From: Thermogemmatispora sp.
GTDB lineage: Bacteria > Chloroflexota > Ktedonobacteria > Ktedonobacterales > Ktedonobacteraceae
Length of the DNA stretch: 44,125 nucleotides
Reading direction: 5' to 3'
NCBI RefSeq assembly: GCF_019683635.1
Contig: NZ_JADGIA010000016.1
Span: 1-44,125 of the forward strand
Made by a program: the position numbers and the translations under genes. A model generated the notes under the pieces. The model saw only the letters and a program-made list of their open reading frames with translations, made no database searches and had not been told where the DNA came from. Below, in pieces: positions 35,653 to 44,125 of this stretch (position 1 is its first letter; every line of letters begins with the position of its first letter).

Positions 35653-36573
35653 TCAGGCGGCTCGCGCCTGGGTGGCAAGCTGGCGCTGGATAAAAGCACC
35701 AATATGCTGGATAGCGCGGGTAGCCTCGGGCATCCAGGGGGCGCCGATTTGCCAGACATGCCACATGCCTTCCCAGACCTCCAGCTCTACGGCTACACCG
35801 GCCTGGCGTGCCCGCTCAGCGAAAGCGATCACATCGCTGAGCAGAATCTCATCGCTCCCTACCTGCAGAAACAATGGTGGCAGGCCGTGTAAATCAGCGT
35901 AGAGCGGGGAAAGCAACGGCTCCGTCGGATCGTGGTTCCCCACGTAGGCAGCGACCAGGGGGCCAACGGTCTCGACACGCAGAACTGGATCGCGCTCGGC
36001 ATGGGTGCGCAGCGACTCGCCCTTGCCATCGAGGGCTGTCGCGGGCGATAGGCAGACCGCCGCAGCTGGCAGAGCTTCGCCAGCTGCTCGCAGGGCTAGC
36101 AGGGCCGCCAGGACAAGGTTGCCGCCGGCGGAATCGCCGACCAGAACAGCCTCTGAAGCCTGGCAATGCTCCCTGAGCAACCAGCGATAGGCAGTCAGCG
36201 TATCCTCAAGCGCTGCCGGAAAGGGATGTTCAGGGGCCAATCGATAGTCAATGACAAGGGCCTGCAGCTGCGCTGCTGCCGCAATGCGGGTTGCCAGGCC
36301 ACGGTGGCTGCGCGGTGAACCCATAACAAAGGCCCCTCCATGAACGAACAAGACCGTACCGCGGCGGCGCTTTCCCGGTGGCAAGACCCACTCTGCTGGA
36401 ACTCCACCTGCCGAAACCGGCTTGGCCACTGTGCCACAGGGAACCGAGAGAGAAAGAAACCAGTCCCCTTTCTCCATACTTGCTCGTAGCTGGGCGACGC
36501 TCACGTCTTCTCGATTGCTGAGCGAGCCAAGGCGCACAAGGTGACGAAACAGGACGCTTCGCAGGCTGGGCAT
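35653..36573 (-). CDS. Alpha/beta hydrolase, HSL-type esterase
   Basis: A 306-aa hydrolase of the hormone-sensitive-lipase group. The oxyanion motif is VLFVHGGAFVMGS, and the nucleophile serine is in VLVGDSAGGNL. The acid is probably Asp in VGSDEILLSD, and the histidine is in EGMWHVWQIG. Such enzymes cleave short acyl esters. There is no signal peptide, so it is cytosolic. It starts 53 bases after the stop of the membrane-anchored gene upstream on the same strand. Confidence 0.93.
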   Translation of the reverse strand: MPSLRSVLFRHLVRLGSLSNREDVSVAQLRASMEKGDWFLSLSVPCGTVAKPVSAGGVPAEWVLPPGKRRRGTVLFVHGGAFVMGSPRSHRGLATRIAAAAQLQALVIDYRLAPEHPFPAALEDTLTAYRWLLREHCQASEAVLVGDSAGGNLVLAALLALRAAGEALPAAAVCLSPATALDGKGESLRTHAERDPVLRVETVGPLVAAYVGNHDPTEPLLSPLYADLHGLPPLFLQVGSDEILLSDVIAFAERARQAGVAVELEVWEGMWHVWQIGAPWMPEATRAIQHIGAFIQRQLATQARAA

Positions 36574-36625
36574 AACGCGCTCTTTTCCAGAAGTCTTTCG
36601 CTTGTATCATAAGCCAGCCGACCAC

Positions 36626-37294
36626 TTATTGGCAGGCCGGCTGGGAGGGGGCCAGAGCATTATCGGCTCCCTCGCTTTGATAGTCTACAATTCTCCACTG
36701 ATGATTGCTATCCTCCTGCAGCGTTAGCGTCAGGCGATAGCTATGCTGGAGCTTGCTACGAGTGATCTCGTAGGTAGAAGTCCAGGTATTGTCCTGGATA
36801 ACGGTTGTGCCCTCGACCTGCTTATAGTCCACCACAGTGCCAAAGCAGGCGTCGTAGCGTTGAGCTTGAGCAATAAAGTTGCTCTGGGAGCCTGGTTGGA
36901 GTGTCATCGGGGGACCAAGATAGTGATAGGCCTGAGCGTAATCCTGGGTCCCCAGAGCGGCAAGAAAGTTGCTGGCGGTGACTGCAGCATCCTTGCTGAG
37001 GCTCACGCCGATACCCAAATTGACGGCGGCGAAGGTTCCCATGAAGCCACAGATTCCGCAGATGACCAAGAAGGCCACAGCCAGCCACCACCAGTGCCAT
37101 TTCCGTCTGCGAGGAGGCTCTGGCTCGACATCCACATCATCAGGAGGTGGCCAGGCGGCAGGTGATCGCGACGCTGCCGACCGACGGCGGTGGCGGCGGT
37201 GGTGACCATTGACCCCATCGGCCATCTCAAACTCAGCAAAATCCTCTTTGTTGCGCTCCTGAGACTCTTCATCCCAGTCCCTGCGTCCTGGCAT
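36626..37294 (-). CDS. Membrane-anchored protein with NTF2-like (DUF4878-type) outer domain
   Basis: A 222-aa protein. A charged, His/Arg-rich cytosolic part (1-66) is followed by one TM helix (about 67-92, WWWLAVAFLVICGICGFMG). The outer domain has the helix-strand pattern of NTF2-like/DUF4878 proteins: AAVTASNFLAALGTQDYAQAYHYL, then YRLTLTLQEDSNHQWRIVDYQ. ATG 37294 has AGGAGG 5 bases upstream. It lies just downstream of the exopolysaccharide operon on the same strand but is separated by 227 bases. Role unknown. Confidence 0.75.
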   Translation of the reverse strand: MPGRRDWDEESQERNKEDFAEFEMADGVNGHHRRHRRRSAASRSPAAWPPPDDVDVEPEPPRRRKWHWWWLAVAFLVICGICGFMGTFAAVNLGIGVSLSKDAAVTASNFLAALGTQDYAQAYHYLGPPMTLQPGSQSNFIAQAQRYDACFGTVVDYKQVEGTTVIQDNTWTSTYEITRSKLQHSYRLTLTLQEDSNHQWRIVDYQSEGADNALAPSQPACQ

Positions 37295-37521
37295 GCGATC
37301 CTCCTGCCATGTGCTATTGCATCACGATAGCTCTATCCACATGTCTTGCTCTTTGGCTGCGTGCAGCAGGCCGCGCTGTGCTGTCACAGGCGACACCTGT
37401 TCCCGAGCTTACTCGCTTTCAACTCGCTTCTCTGTAATGACATTATGAATGGAGAACCACCTGAGAGGCAAGCCAGGCTGACCCGCTTGCAAGAAGCGAA
37501 GCAGGGAAAAGCGCCACCAAC

Positions 37522-38202
37522 TTATCCCTGGGTGAGAATGACCCCGCTCAGGCGGGCGCGGGCGCGTTGGAGCTGCTCACTTGCCTTCTTCGTGGCCATC
37601 CGTGTACTGCGCCCCAGGACAACTATCAGGAAGGTCTGATCAACGCAAGCACCCAGCAGCGAAGCATCGGCGCCTTCCAGAGCGGGGGCTCCATGCACCA
37701 CCAGCAAGCCAGGCTGGCCCTGGCCCTCCTCTAGAAAGCGGCGCAGACTCTGGAGCAGCTCGGGTAAACGAGCTGCATAAGGAGCCAGCCCGTGCGGCAT
37801 CTCTCCTGTACCGCTGCTCAGCAGCCAGAGGTGAGGTATAAACGTTGGCAGCAGGTAGCGGCTCACCTGTTGTGGAGTCAAAGCCTGGTCCTGCAACAGC
37901 ATATCCGAGAGACCCGGGCCCTGACTCAGACCAAAACGCTGGCTCAGTCCGGGGTGGCGCATATAGGCTTCAATCAACACCGTCGGCAGACCGCTTTGAG
38001 CCGAAGCGATGGCCAAATTAGCTGCCACTGTCGCCTGTTCCTCTGGATGAGACGGACTGGTCAACAGTAGCGCCAGAGAACGCTGCTGGCTCTCCCAGTT
38101 CAGGCGGATGGTAGCGAATAGCGAGAAGACCGCCTCCACATAGGCTGAACCAGGATCATAATCCGATAACAAAGGCTGCATCTGTGTATGTGATTCACCC
38201 AC
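37522..38202 (-). CDS. BY-kinase/CpsD-like protein without nucleotide-binding motifs
   Basis: A 226-aa protein resembling CpsD/CapB tyrosine kinases: VEAVFSLFATIRLNW fits the N-terminal Yrt-LRTN helix, and TVAANLAIASAQSG fits the helix after Walker A. The motifs are degraded. Walker A PGEGKST is HPEEQAT (about 52-58), so the lysine is gone. Walker A' LIDADLRRP is LIEAYMRHP. The Walker B Asp is His in LLVVHGAP. No C-terminal tyrosine cluster is seen. It probably cannot bind ATP. It starts at GTG 38202 with GGGAG 8 bases upstream, and follows the Wzz-type gene, its usual partner. It may be a structural regulator. Confidence 0.75.
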   Translation of the reverse strand: MGESHTQMQPLLSDYDPGSAYVEAVFSLFATIRLNWESQQRSLALLLTSPSHPEEQATVAANLAIASAQSGLPTVLIEAYMRHPGLSQRFGLSQGPGLSDMLLQDQALTPQQVSRYLLPTFIPHLWLLSSGTGEMPHGLAPYAARLPELLQSLRRFLEEGQGQPGLLVVHGAPALEGADASLLGACVDQTFLIVVLGRSTRMATKKASEQLQRARARLSGVILTQG

Positions 38203-38228
38203 GATACAATCTCCCGAGCTGCCAGAAG

Positions 38229-38258
38229 GTCAAGCTGCCAGGCTGCCAGGCTCGCTTG
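38229..38258. repeat. GCTGCCAG short repeats upstream of the CpsD-like gene
   Basis: GCTGCCAG occurs three times between about 38218 and 38250. A minus-strand TTGACC (rc 38229-38234) could be a -35, but its -10 is weak. Nothing else is seen in 38203-38433. Confidence 0.25.
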
Positions 38259-38433
38259 CCAGCGAACCCTAAACGACCCGCCTGCCAGCCATTCATCGTC
38301 GTCGCTCTCACCTCGCATCCTCCCCCTTATCCGTCCTCTCGATCGTTAGAGCAATCGCAATTTGCCAAAGCATGGTTGCTCACACACTTACTGAGGGATT
38401 GCCTGCCTTCAGGCGCTAGCTTGAGTGAGCAGC

Positions 38434-39267
38434 TCAGGCCACCGGGGCGGGCGGGACCCGCCGTCGCTCTCGCTGCTCTCCAGCGCGTGGCGCCCGGGGC
38501 AGCTCGCCATATACCGGCAACTGTAGCAGCTCAACGACCTCCTCGGCGCTGCGCAGGCGATCATCCAGGTAGTCTACCAGGAAAGCCAGCGCCAGACCAA
38601 TAATCAGAGCCACGAGCATGATCGCGGCCAGAAGCGTCAAACGGTTCCCCGCTGAACCGGCGCCAAGGGCGGGATCGGAAGCAGGACTGACCAGGCGCCC
38701 AATGGCTGCCGGCTGCAGCTGCTGGGCAGCGGGACTGGCTCCTGGCGTTCCCTCAATGATGTAGTCAAGATAGGTATTCAGATGGCTCGTCAGAACCTCG
38801 CCCACAGCATTGGCAATGGCCCAGGCGCCGGGGGCAGTAGGCCAACTGACGTCGATGGTCACCAGGTTATGCGACCGGCTGGCCGAAAGCGCCCCTCCAA
38901 TTGTGCTCGGATCCTGCCAGTTGCCCAGATCAGGGTTATTCCCGTAACGCGCCTGGATCGTCTGCATATCCTGGCCGATCTGGTCCGAGACGGCCTTGTC
39001 GAAGCCAGGCATAGTAACCACGCTCGGCACAGCGTCGGCCAGCGACTCGGCCACCTGCATATCTTCGATATAGCTAGGTATCATGCTGCGAGGCTCCGGT
39101 TGCAAGCCCACCTGAATCGTCACCGTCGAGTGGTAAGCTTTCAGCGCTCCGGGCGTCTTCCAGAGGTGATAGCCCTGGTAAGCAACATAGAGAGCGGCGA
39201 TAACGACCACCAATATAACGAGCCAGAGACGGCGCCTGACGACACCCCAATAAGCTCGCAATTCCAC
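38434..39267 (-). CDS. Wzz-type polysaccharide chain-length/co-polymerase protein
   Basis: A 277-aa protein with TM1 at about 15-33 (LWLVILVVVIAALYVAYQG) and TM2 at about 205-230 (LLAAIMLVALIIGLALAFLVDYLDD), separated by an outer loop rich in helices. The end of TM2 with DYLDDRLRSAEEVVELLQLPVYGELPR is typical of Wzz/CapA proteins. These set polymer length and bind the BY-kinase. The start is GTG 39267 with AGGAAGGA upstream. It is co-directional with the glycosyltransferase genes and the CpsD-like gene. Confidence 0.88.
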   Translation of the reverse strand: MELRAYWGVVRRRLWLVILVVVIAALYVAYQGYHLWKTPGALKAYHSTVTIQVGLQPEPRSMIPSYIEDMQVAESLADAVPSVVTMPGFDKAVSDQIGQDMQTIQARYGNNPDLGNWQDPSTIGGALSASRSHNLVTIDVSWPTAPGAWAIANAVGEVLTSHLNTYLDYIIEGTPGASPAAQQLQPAAIGRLVSPASDPALGAGSAGNRLTLLAAIMLVALIIGLALAFLVDYLDDRLRSAEEVVELLQLPVYGELPRAPRAGEQRERRRVPPAPVA

Positions 39268-39344
39268 GATTAACTATCCTTCCTCTCTTCTTGGCTTGGC
39301 ATATGTAAGAGAAGCCAGCAGTTGCGGACTGCTGAGCTGCCAGG

Positions 39345-40520
39345 CTATGGCGCTCTAGGAGTCCCTGCCTCACCCCGTGATTTGCCCTTCACTGTGACCG
39401 AAGGGAGAGCAAGAGTCTGCTCGTGTGACTGGCGCTCTGCCAGTTTCGCCTCGATGAATTGCAGCATGCGGCGCTGGAAACGTGGCTTATCGAACTCCAG
39501 TGCGTGCTCACGAATCCTATAAGGATCGAAGACCCGTTCATCGAAAGTAGCCAGCACGGCGGCCAGGCTCTCCACCGTCTGCTCGTGGAAAAAGACCCCG
39601 GTCACGCCCTCAATCACGGAAGCCAGAGCGCCGCCGGCTCCATAGGCGATGACCGGGCGGCCCGAGGCCTGGGCCTCAAGCGGCGTGATACCGAAATCCT
39701 CCTCGCCCGGAAAAATCAGGGCCCGGCAGTGAGCAAAATAGTCCAACACCTCCGCATCGCTAAGTTGGCCAGCGAAGCGGATCGTTGGGCCGGCCAGCCG
39801 CTTCAAGCGAGGCAGATCGCGCCCTTTTCCAATAATGACCAGGGGCAGGCGTAAAGCATTGCAAGCCTCGATGGCCAGATCAATGCGCTTGTAAGGAACC
39901 AGGCGGCTCACAATCAAAAAATAGTCGCCACTGGCTTGCGGCTCAAACTTGAAGCGGCTGGCCTCGACTGGCGGCGGAATGACCACCGCCTCGCGGCGAT
40001 AATACTTGCGGATGCGCTCCGCTACCACGGGGGAATTGGCGATAAAGTAGTCAACGCGGGCAGCCGTCACCTGGTCCCAGAGGCGGAGCCTGCTGATCAA
40101 AAACGGCAGGAGGCTGCGAGCCAGGCGACCTAGCTGCTCACGCTCGACGTATTCCTCATAGTTCCAGCACCAGCGCATTGGCGTATGGCAATAACAGATA
40201 TGCAGCGTCTCCGGGCGTGTAATCACCCCTTTGGCGAAAGCACTAGAACTGCTCAGCACTAAATCGTAGCCGCGTAGATCCAGACTTTCCATTGCATAGG
40301 GGTAGAAGGGCAAATAGGGCTGGTGATGGCTCGTCACCAGAGGGAATTTCTGCATAAAAGAGGTGCGGATATCCATCCGCCGAAATGCGGGATCAACCCG
40401 TTTCGGATCGTAAATAGAGGTATAGAGGGGGGCGTTGGGAAACAGTTCATGTAGCGCCAGAACAACGCGCTCCGCACCCCCCATCTGATTCAGATAGTCA
40501 TGGACGAGCGCCACTCTCAT
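39345..40520 (-). CDS. GT4-family glycosyltransferase (WbaZ-like)
   Basis: A 391-aa cytosolic enzyme. MRVALVHDYLNQMGGAERVVLAL is the N-terminal nucleotide-fold entry typical of WbaZ/GT4 mannosyl-type transferases. HTPMRWCWNYEEYV and IVSRLVPYKRIDLAIEAC follow. The donor-binding motif FPGEEDFGITPLEAQASGRPVIAYGAGG carries the E-x7-E pair. It adds a sugar to the lipid-linked repeat unit; donor and acceptor are unknown. It follows the sugar transferase by 5 bases, so the two are co-transcribed. Confidence 0.92.
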   Translation of the reverse strand: MRVALVHDYLNQMGGAERVVLALHELFPNAPLYTSIYDPKRVDPAFRRMDIRTSFMQKFPLVTSHHQPYLPFYPYAMESLDLRGYDLVLSSSSAFAKGVITRPETLHICYCHTPMRWCWNYEEYVEREQLGRLARSLLPFLISRLRLWDQVTAARVDYFIANSPVVAERIRKYYRREAVVIPPPVEASRFKFEPQASGDYFLIVSRLVPYKRIDLAIEACNALRLPLVIIGKGRDLPRLKRLAGPTIRFAGQLSDAEVLDYFAHCRALIFPGEEDFGITPLEAQASGRPVIAYGAGGALASVIEGVTGVFFHEQTVESLAAVLATFDERVFDPYRIREHALEFDKPRFQRRMLQFIEAKLAERQSHEQTLALPSVTVKGKSRGEAGTPRAP

Positions 40521-40525
40521 CGTTT

Positions 40526-42190
40526 TTAGTATGCACCCCGCCTGAAAATGACCGCTGGAATCGTACTCAACAGGATCTGGAAGTAGAGGCGCAGCGACCA
40601 GTTCTCAATGTAGTAGAGGTCGAGCAAGACGCCCTCGTCAAAGCTCAAATCGCTCCGTCCGCGCACCTGCCAGAGGCCGGAGATCCCCGGTTTAATAGCC
40701 AGTCTACCCTTCTGCCATTCCTCGTACTGAGCGACTTCGCGGGGCAGCGCCGGGCGGGGGCCGACCAGGCTCATCTCGCCTTTGAGGACATTGATGAACT
40801 GGGGGATCTCATCCAGGCTCAGCTTACGCAGAAGGCGCCCAACGCGTGTTATGCGTGGATCAGAGCGCATCTTGAAGAGTGGTCCCTGCGCCTCATTGCG
40901 ATCGAGCAGAGCCGCCAGCATCTGGTCAGCGTTCTGATACATCGAGCGAAACTTATACATCTGGAAAGGCTTACCATTCAGCCCGATGCGCGTCGACTTA
41001 TAGATCACGCTGCCGGGCGAATCCAGGCGGATGGCCAGGGCAATGCACAGCCAGAGCGGGGCGCCCAGAAGCAGAATCAGGCTGGACACCACGATATCGA
41101 CCGCGCGTGTGACGGCCCGCTGCCAGCGGTTGAGCGAAGACTGCTTGATGCCGATGAGGGGAATACCCTCGATCGACTCCATATCGATGCGCGAGAGACT
41201 CAGCTCATAGAGATCGGGGATGAGTTTAAAAGAGGTACCTAGCCGCTCGCAGAGGCGCACGGTCCTGATCACCTGCTCATGCAAGTGAGAGGGCAAAGCA
41301 ATGATCACCTCATCGACCTGCATCGAGCGGATGGCCATGCCCAGGTCATCCAGCGTACCCAGCATCTTGAAACGACCGAAATCGCCGGGGGCGTTCTCCA
41401 GGTCGTGGAGAAAGCCCACAATGGAGTAGCCCAGGCTGGGGTTGGCCGCGATGTGCTGCATAATCATCTTGGCCAGGCGACCTGAGCCGACCACCAGCAC
41501 GCGGGTCTCCCCCAGACCGAGCTGGTAGAGCGTGCCCATAATGGCCGAGGCGATCAGGCGCCCGAGACAGAGCAGCACGATCGAGGTGGCCCAGACAAAA
41601 GGTACCAGCAAACGCGAATTAGCGGTCGGCTGAAAGACGAAGTAGTAGGTGATCAAGAAAGCCATGCCGATCGTGGCCGAGCTGATAATCGTCCACATCT
41701 GGCGGAACCAGGTACCGGTCAGGCGCAGCCGATAGAGGCCGCGGACGGCGAAAATGGCAATGGCTCCGATCACGATGCCAACCTGCATCTCGGTCAGCTT
41801 ATCGAGAGGGATAAATGTGGCATGGCTAGGACCGGCATCGGTCAGGGCACGACGCAGACGATCGAGCCAGGGACTTTCAAACAGCAGCTGGAAACGGATA
41901 AGGTAAGCGAGATAGAACGAAATTGCGACCAGGATGGCATCCAGCAGCACCATCACGAGGCACTCAAGAATGCGCCACTGGCGGCGGTGGGAGCGCCGCT
42001 GTGAGATAATACGAGTCAGCTGGCCGGTAGCTCCCGTCACACCCATGACCCCTGTATTGCCTGCCATCATACTAGCGCCTGCCGCCGAAGCTGTGGCCTC
42101 TGCCGGGGACTTCGGGGTTGCGCTCACCGGACCCGCTGCTGGCGTTCTGGAGAGCTGTGCTTGTGAGAGTTCGCTACCTTTCACGGCCAT
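40526..42190 (-). CDS. Undecaprenyl-phosphate glycosylphosphotransferase (WbaP/WcaJ type)
   Basis: A 554-aa membrane enzyme that transfers a sugar-1-phosphate to undecaprenyl phosphate, the first step of exopolysaccharide synthesis. After an Ala-rich N-terminus come four to five TM helices (about 80-240), then a CoA-binding-like domain ([15 protein letters not shown]). A further TM ([18 protein letters not shown]) and the catalytic bacterial sugar transferase domain follow: [41 protein letters not shown] and [14 protein letters not shown]. It lies directly upstream of a GT4 gene and downstream of another. Confidence 0.95.
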   Translation of the reverse strand: MAVKGSELSQAQLSRTPAAGPVSATPKSPAEATASAAGASMMAGNTGVMGVTGATGQLTRIISQRRSHRRQWRILECLVMVLLDAILVAISFYLAYLIRFQLLFESPWLDRLRRALTDAGPSHATFIPLDKLTEMQVGIVIGAIAIFAVRGLYRLRLTGTWFRQMWTIISSATIGMAFLITYYFVFQPTANSRLLVPFVWATSIVLLCLGRLIASAIMGTLYQLGLGETRVLVVGSGRLAKMIMQHIAANPSLGYSIVGFLHDLENAPGDFGRFKMLGTLDDLGMAIRSMQVDEVIIALPSHLHEQVIRTVRLCERLGTSFKLIPDLYELSLSRIDMESIEGIPLIGIKQSSLNRWQRAVTRAVDIVVSSLILLLGAPLWLCIALAIRLDSPGSVIYKSTRIGLNGKPFQMYKFRSMYQNADQMLAALLDRNEAQGPLFKMRSDPRITRVGRLLRKLSLDEIPQFINVLKGEMSLVGPRPALPREVAQYEEWQKGRLAIKPGISGLWQVRGRSDLSFDEGVLLDLYYIENWSLRLYFQILLSTIPAVIFRRGAY

Positions 42191-42214
42191 ATTCCTGCTT
42201 TTTTGAACGTTTTG

Positions 42215-43450
42215 TCACTCCAGTGAAGAAACATGTCGCTCCTTGCGTTGCGACCACGGCTCAAGTTGCTGTGGCTCCGGCTTCGGTGGCTTCTCGCTGA
42301 GGGCCTCTTCATAGACAGCCCGCATCTGGCGAGCCATTGTGCGCAGCGAGAAGCGTTCTGCCACCGCGCTGGCCATTGCGCGGCAGTGCTGCCGATAAGC
42401 CTCGTCGCTGAGTGCCCGGTACAGGGCGTTCGCCAGGGCGTCCACGTCGCGCGGCTCTACCGTCAGAGCCACGCCGGAACCTGCTTCGGGCAAGCTGGAG
42501 ACAGTAGAGGTGACCACCGGCAGCCCGCAGGCCAGCGCTTCCGCTACCGGCAGTCCGAACCCTTCATAGAGGGAGGGATAAGCAAAGGCCGTGGCTGCAT
42601 GATACCATAAAACCTGCTCGCTGTCCGCGATGAAACCCGGGAATAGGACTTCTGACTCAAGCCCCAGGCTGCGAACGCGGGCAAAGATCGAGTCATAGAG
42701 CCAGCCCTTGCTCCCCGCCAGCACGAGCTTCTCCCGGATACTCTGCTGGCGCTTCAAGCGAGCAAAAGCCTCAATCAATGTATCAAGATTTTTGCGTGGT
42801 TCTAGCGTCCCAAGATAGAGAATAAAGCCACTCTCAAGTCCATAACGGGCGCGCAGTGCCCGTACTGCCTGCTCATCCTGCTGGCTGGCGGTAAAGCGAG
42901 CGTCGATGCAGGGGTAGACAGTGCGCAGACGCTCTGCCGGCAGAGAGAGCAGGTCGATGGCATCGCGTCGCGTGCTTTCTGAGACCGCGATGATCAGCGT
43001 TGCGCGGCGCAGACTATGTAACGTAAAGGTGCGTTGGTAGAGCCGTTTTGGGCCTGTCAGAACCTCCGGGAAGCGGAGAAACGCCAGGTCGTGGAGAGTC
43101 ACTACGCCGTGGCAGTCCGCTGGCAACCGGAAAGGGAGTACGTTCACCGGAGAGTGCAGCAGCTGGATGCGCCGCTGGCGTAGCTCGCCCGGCAGCTTCA
43201 GCTGCTCCCAGGCCACGCGCCTCACAGGCTGCTCTTCCGGCCAGGGAGCGCTGACATAGGTCAGCTGCGGATGGCGTGCCACTGCAGCTAGCTGCTCCTC
43301 TACCTGATGACCATTGACAAAGATAGTATAGCAATGCTCGCCAGGTTCCTGGGCCAGTCCTTCCAGCAACCGGCGGATGTAGCGGCTCACTCCACTATTA
43401 CGATAGCTCTGACTGTAAGATAAGAGCTGGGCATTGATCCCAATATGCAT
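42215..43450 (-). CDS. GT4-family glycosyltransferase
   Basis: A 411-aa enzyme and first gene of the exopolysaccharide operon as seen here. The N-terminal domain begins MHIGINAQLLSYSQSYRNSGVSRYIRRLL. GFILYLGTLEPRKNLDTLIEAF opens the C-terminal Rossmann fold, and the donor motif is YPSLYEGFGLPVAEALACGLPVVTS with E-x7-E. It probably adds one sugar of the repeat unit. The C-terminal basic tail is unremarkable. The stop is 24 bases before the sugar-transferase start. A ribosome site (GGGAGGGG) is further away than usual. Confidence 0.92.
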   Translation of the reverse strand: MHIGINAQLLSYSQSYRNSGVSRYIRRLLEGLAQEPGEHCYTIFVNGHQVEEQLAAVARHPQLTYVSAPWPEEQPVRRVAWEQLKLPGELRQRRIQLLHSPVNVLPFRLPADCHGVVTLHDLAFLRFPEVLTGPKRLYQRTFTLHSLRRATLIIAVSESTRRDAIDLLSLPAERLRTVYPCIDARFTASQQDEQAVRALRARYGLESGFILYLGTLEPRKNLDTLIEAFARLKRQQSIREKLVLAGSKGWLYDSIFARVRSLGLESEVLFPGFIADSEQVLWYHAATAFAYPSLYEGFGLPVAEALACGLPVVTSTVSSLPEAGSGVALTVEPRDVDALANALYRALSDEAYRQHCRAMASAVAERFSLRTMARQMRAVYEEALSEKPPKPEPQQLEPWSQRKERHVSSLE

Positions 43451-44125
43451 AACAACTGCTGCCCCTCCCAGAACGGCGTATTCCCTATTCTATGCTATAG
43501 CAGCCGCTATAACCTGCCAGAAGAACGGCTTGTAGGCTGACCTGGTAACAGCTCTGGGCCTTTTCACCCGCCCTTTGTCTGCTCTTGCCTCCCGAGAACA
43601 ATAGCTCAGCTTACCAGCACTAACTTGACTTGCCTTTGTACCACCTGCTTCCACCACCCTATTACGGATAAACGCATGGCTCTGTCCTTTAGACACAGGG
43701 AATCCTCTCCGTCTCTGACCAGCCAGCCCGGGCGGATAGAAGGATCAGCCCCTGGCTCTGGGCGCTCGTGGGCTGGCCGGATTGTCTCTTCTCTCTCATT
43801 GGTCTGAGCCTGGTTTCACCCTGACCCCCAGAACCACTCAGGCCAGCTTTCTTGACCAGAGCCCCTTGCCTGTATACAATGCAAAAAAGGAGGCATTCCT
43901 CCTGGTCGACTCTACCACAAGTGAGCTGGCCGCTCGCAGAGCGAGGCAGCCGGGGGGAGGGGAAGAGCAGCGGAGGCGGCAGGGAGTCAGGCAGGCGATT
44001 GTCGTGAGAGAGAGGGAAGGGCAGTGCCAGCAGCGCCTGAAGAAGGCACGCGCGGGCCGTGATCAGCAAGGCTGTCTGCTTCCTCATGCTGAGGAGGAGC
44101 CGACCAGAGCGGATGGGGCTGGGCC
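43451..44125. other. Right-hand gene-free stretch
   Basis: No supported gene. An open frame at 43689-44087 (minus) crosses a strong terminator and has no domain. A-rich and CT-rich runs are common. Confidence 0.5.
43883..43903 (-). terminator. Intrinsic terminator of a minus-strand gene beyond the right edge
   Basis: AGGAGG (43888-43893) and CCTCCT (43898-43903) form a 6-bp stem with a 4-base loop. Read on the minus strand it runs straight into six T. It implies a transcript entering from outside the window and insulates the exopolysaccharide operon. Confidence 0.7.

Noticed and set aside
43689-44087. Minus-strand frame of 132 codons at the right end
   Set aside because: No domain, Pro/Ser-rich low-complexity content, no ribosome site, and an intrinsic terminator lies inside it.

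Overview
The window looks like chromosomal DNA of a GC-rich, spore-forming-type Chloroflexota, most likely class Ktedonobacteria (Thermogemmatispora-like). This rests on the GC-rich composition, frequent GGAGG-type ribosome binding sites, the small Roadblock/MglA signalling genes, a tandem-HTH regulator, and the mixture of Gram-positive-style genes. The lineage call is inference. I saw no insertion sequence, prophage, CRISPR array, rRNA operon or replication origin.

Layout, left to right: a tandem helix-turn-helix regulator cut by the left edge (1-588); an amino-acid permease and guaB; a peptidoglycan amidase; a Roadblock-Roadblock-MglA module (6092-7726); a DUF429 protein overlapping an EamA exporter tail to tail; a HAD phosphatase, a possible small RNA and a DUF402 protein; a seryl-tRNA synthetase paralogue whose active site is dismantled (12024-13292), followed at once by tRNA-Ser(UGA); a DUF4388 protein with a receiver-less NtrC-type AAA+ protein; moeA, tRNA-Glu, a VKOR-like protein and a PhzF-like protein.

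From 20692 to 26701 lies a complete phosphate operon on the minus strand: pstS-pstC-pstA-pstB-small ORF-pstB-response regulator. Upstream are five TTAA elements phased every 10-11 bp, which look like a PhoP-type box. Next come a ClpC-type double AAA+ protein with a broken second Walker B, and a queuosine group (queF, yhhQ-type transporter, queC). These are followed by a tRNA-dihydrouridine synthase, an acyl-CoA dehydrogenase, an HSL-type esterase and a membrane-anchored NTF2-like protein. The right end (37522-43450, minus) is an exopolysaccharide operon: GT4, polyprenyl sugar transferase, GT4, Wzz-type protein and a BY-kinase homologue without its nucleotide-binding motifs.

A recurring theme is intact, full-length proteins that have lost their catalytic motifs: SerRS-like, Clp D2, CpsD-like, and an AAA+ with an altered GAFTGA loop. 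The SerRS-like gene beside tRNA-Ser is the best candidate for an undescribed system. Convergent gene pairs are repeatedly separated by long inverted repeats.
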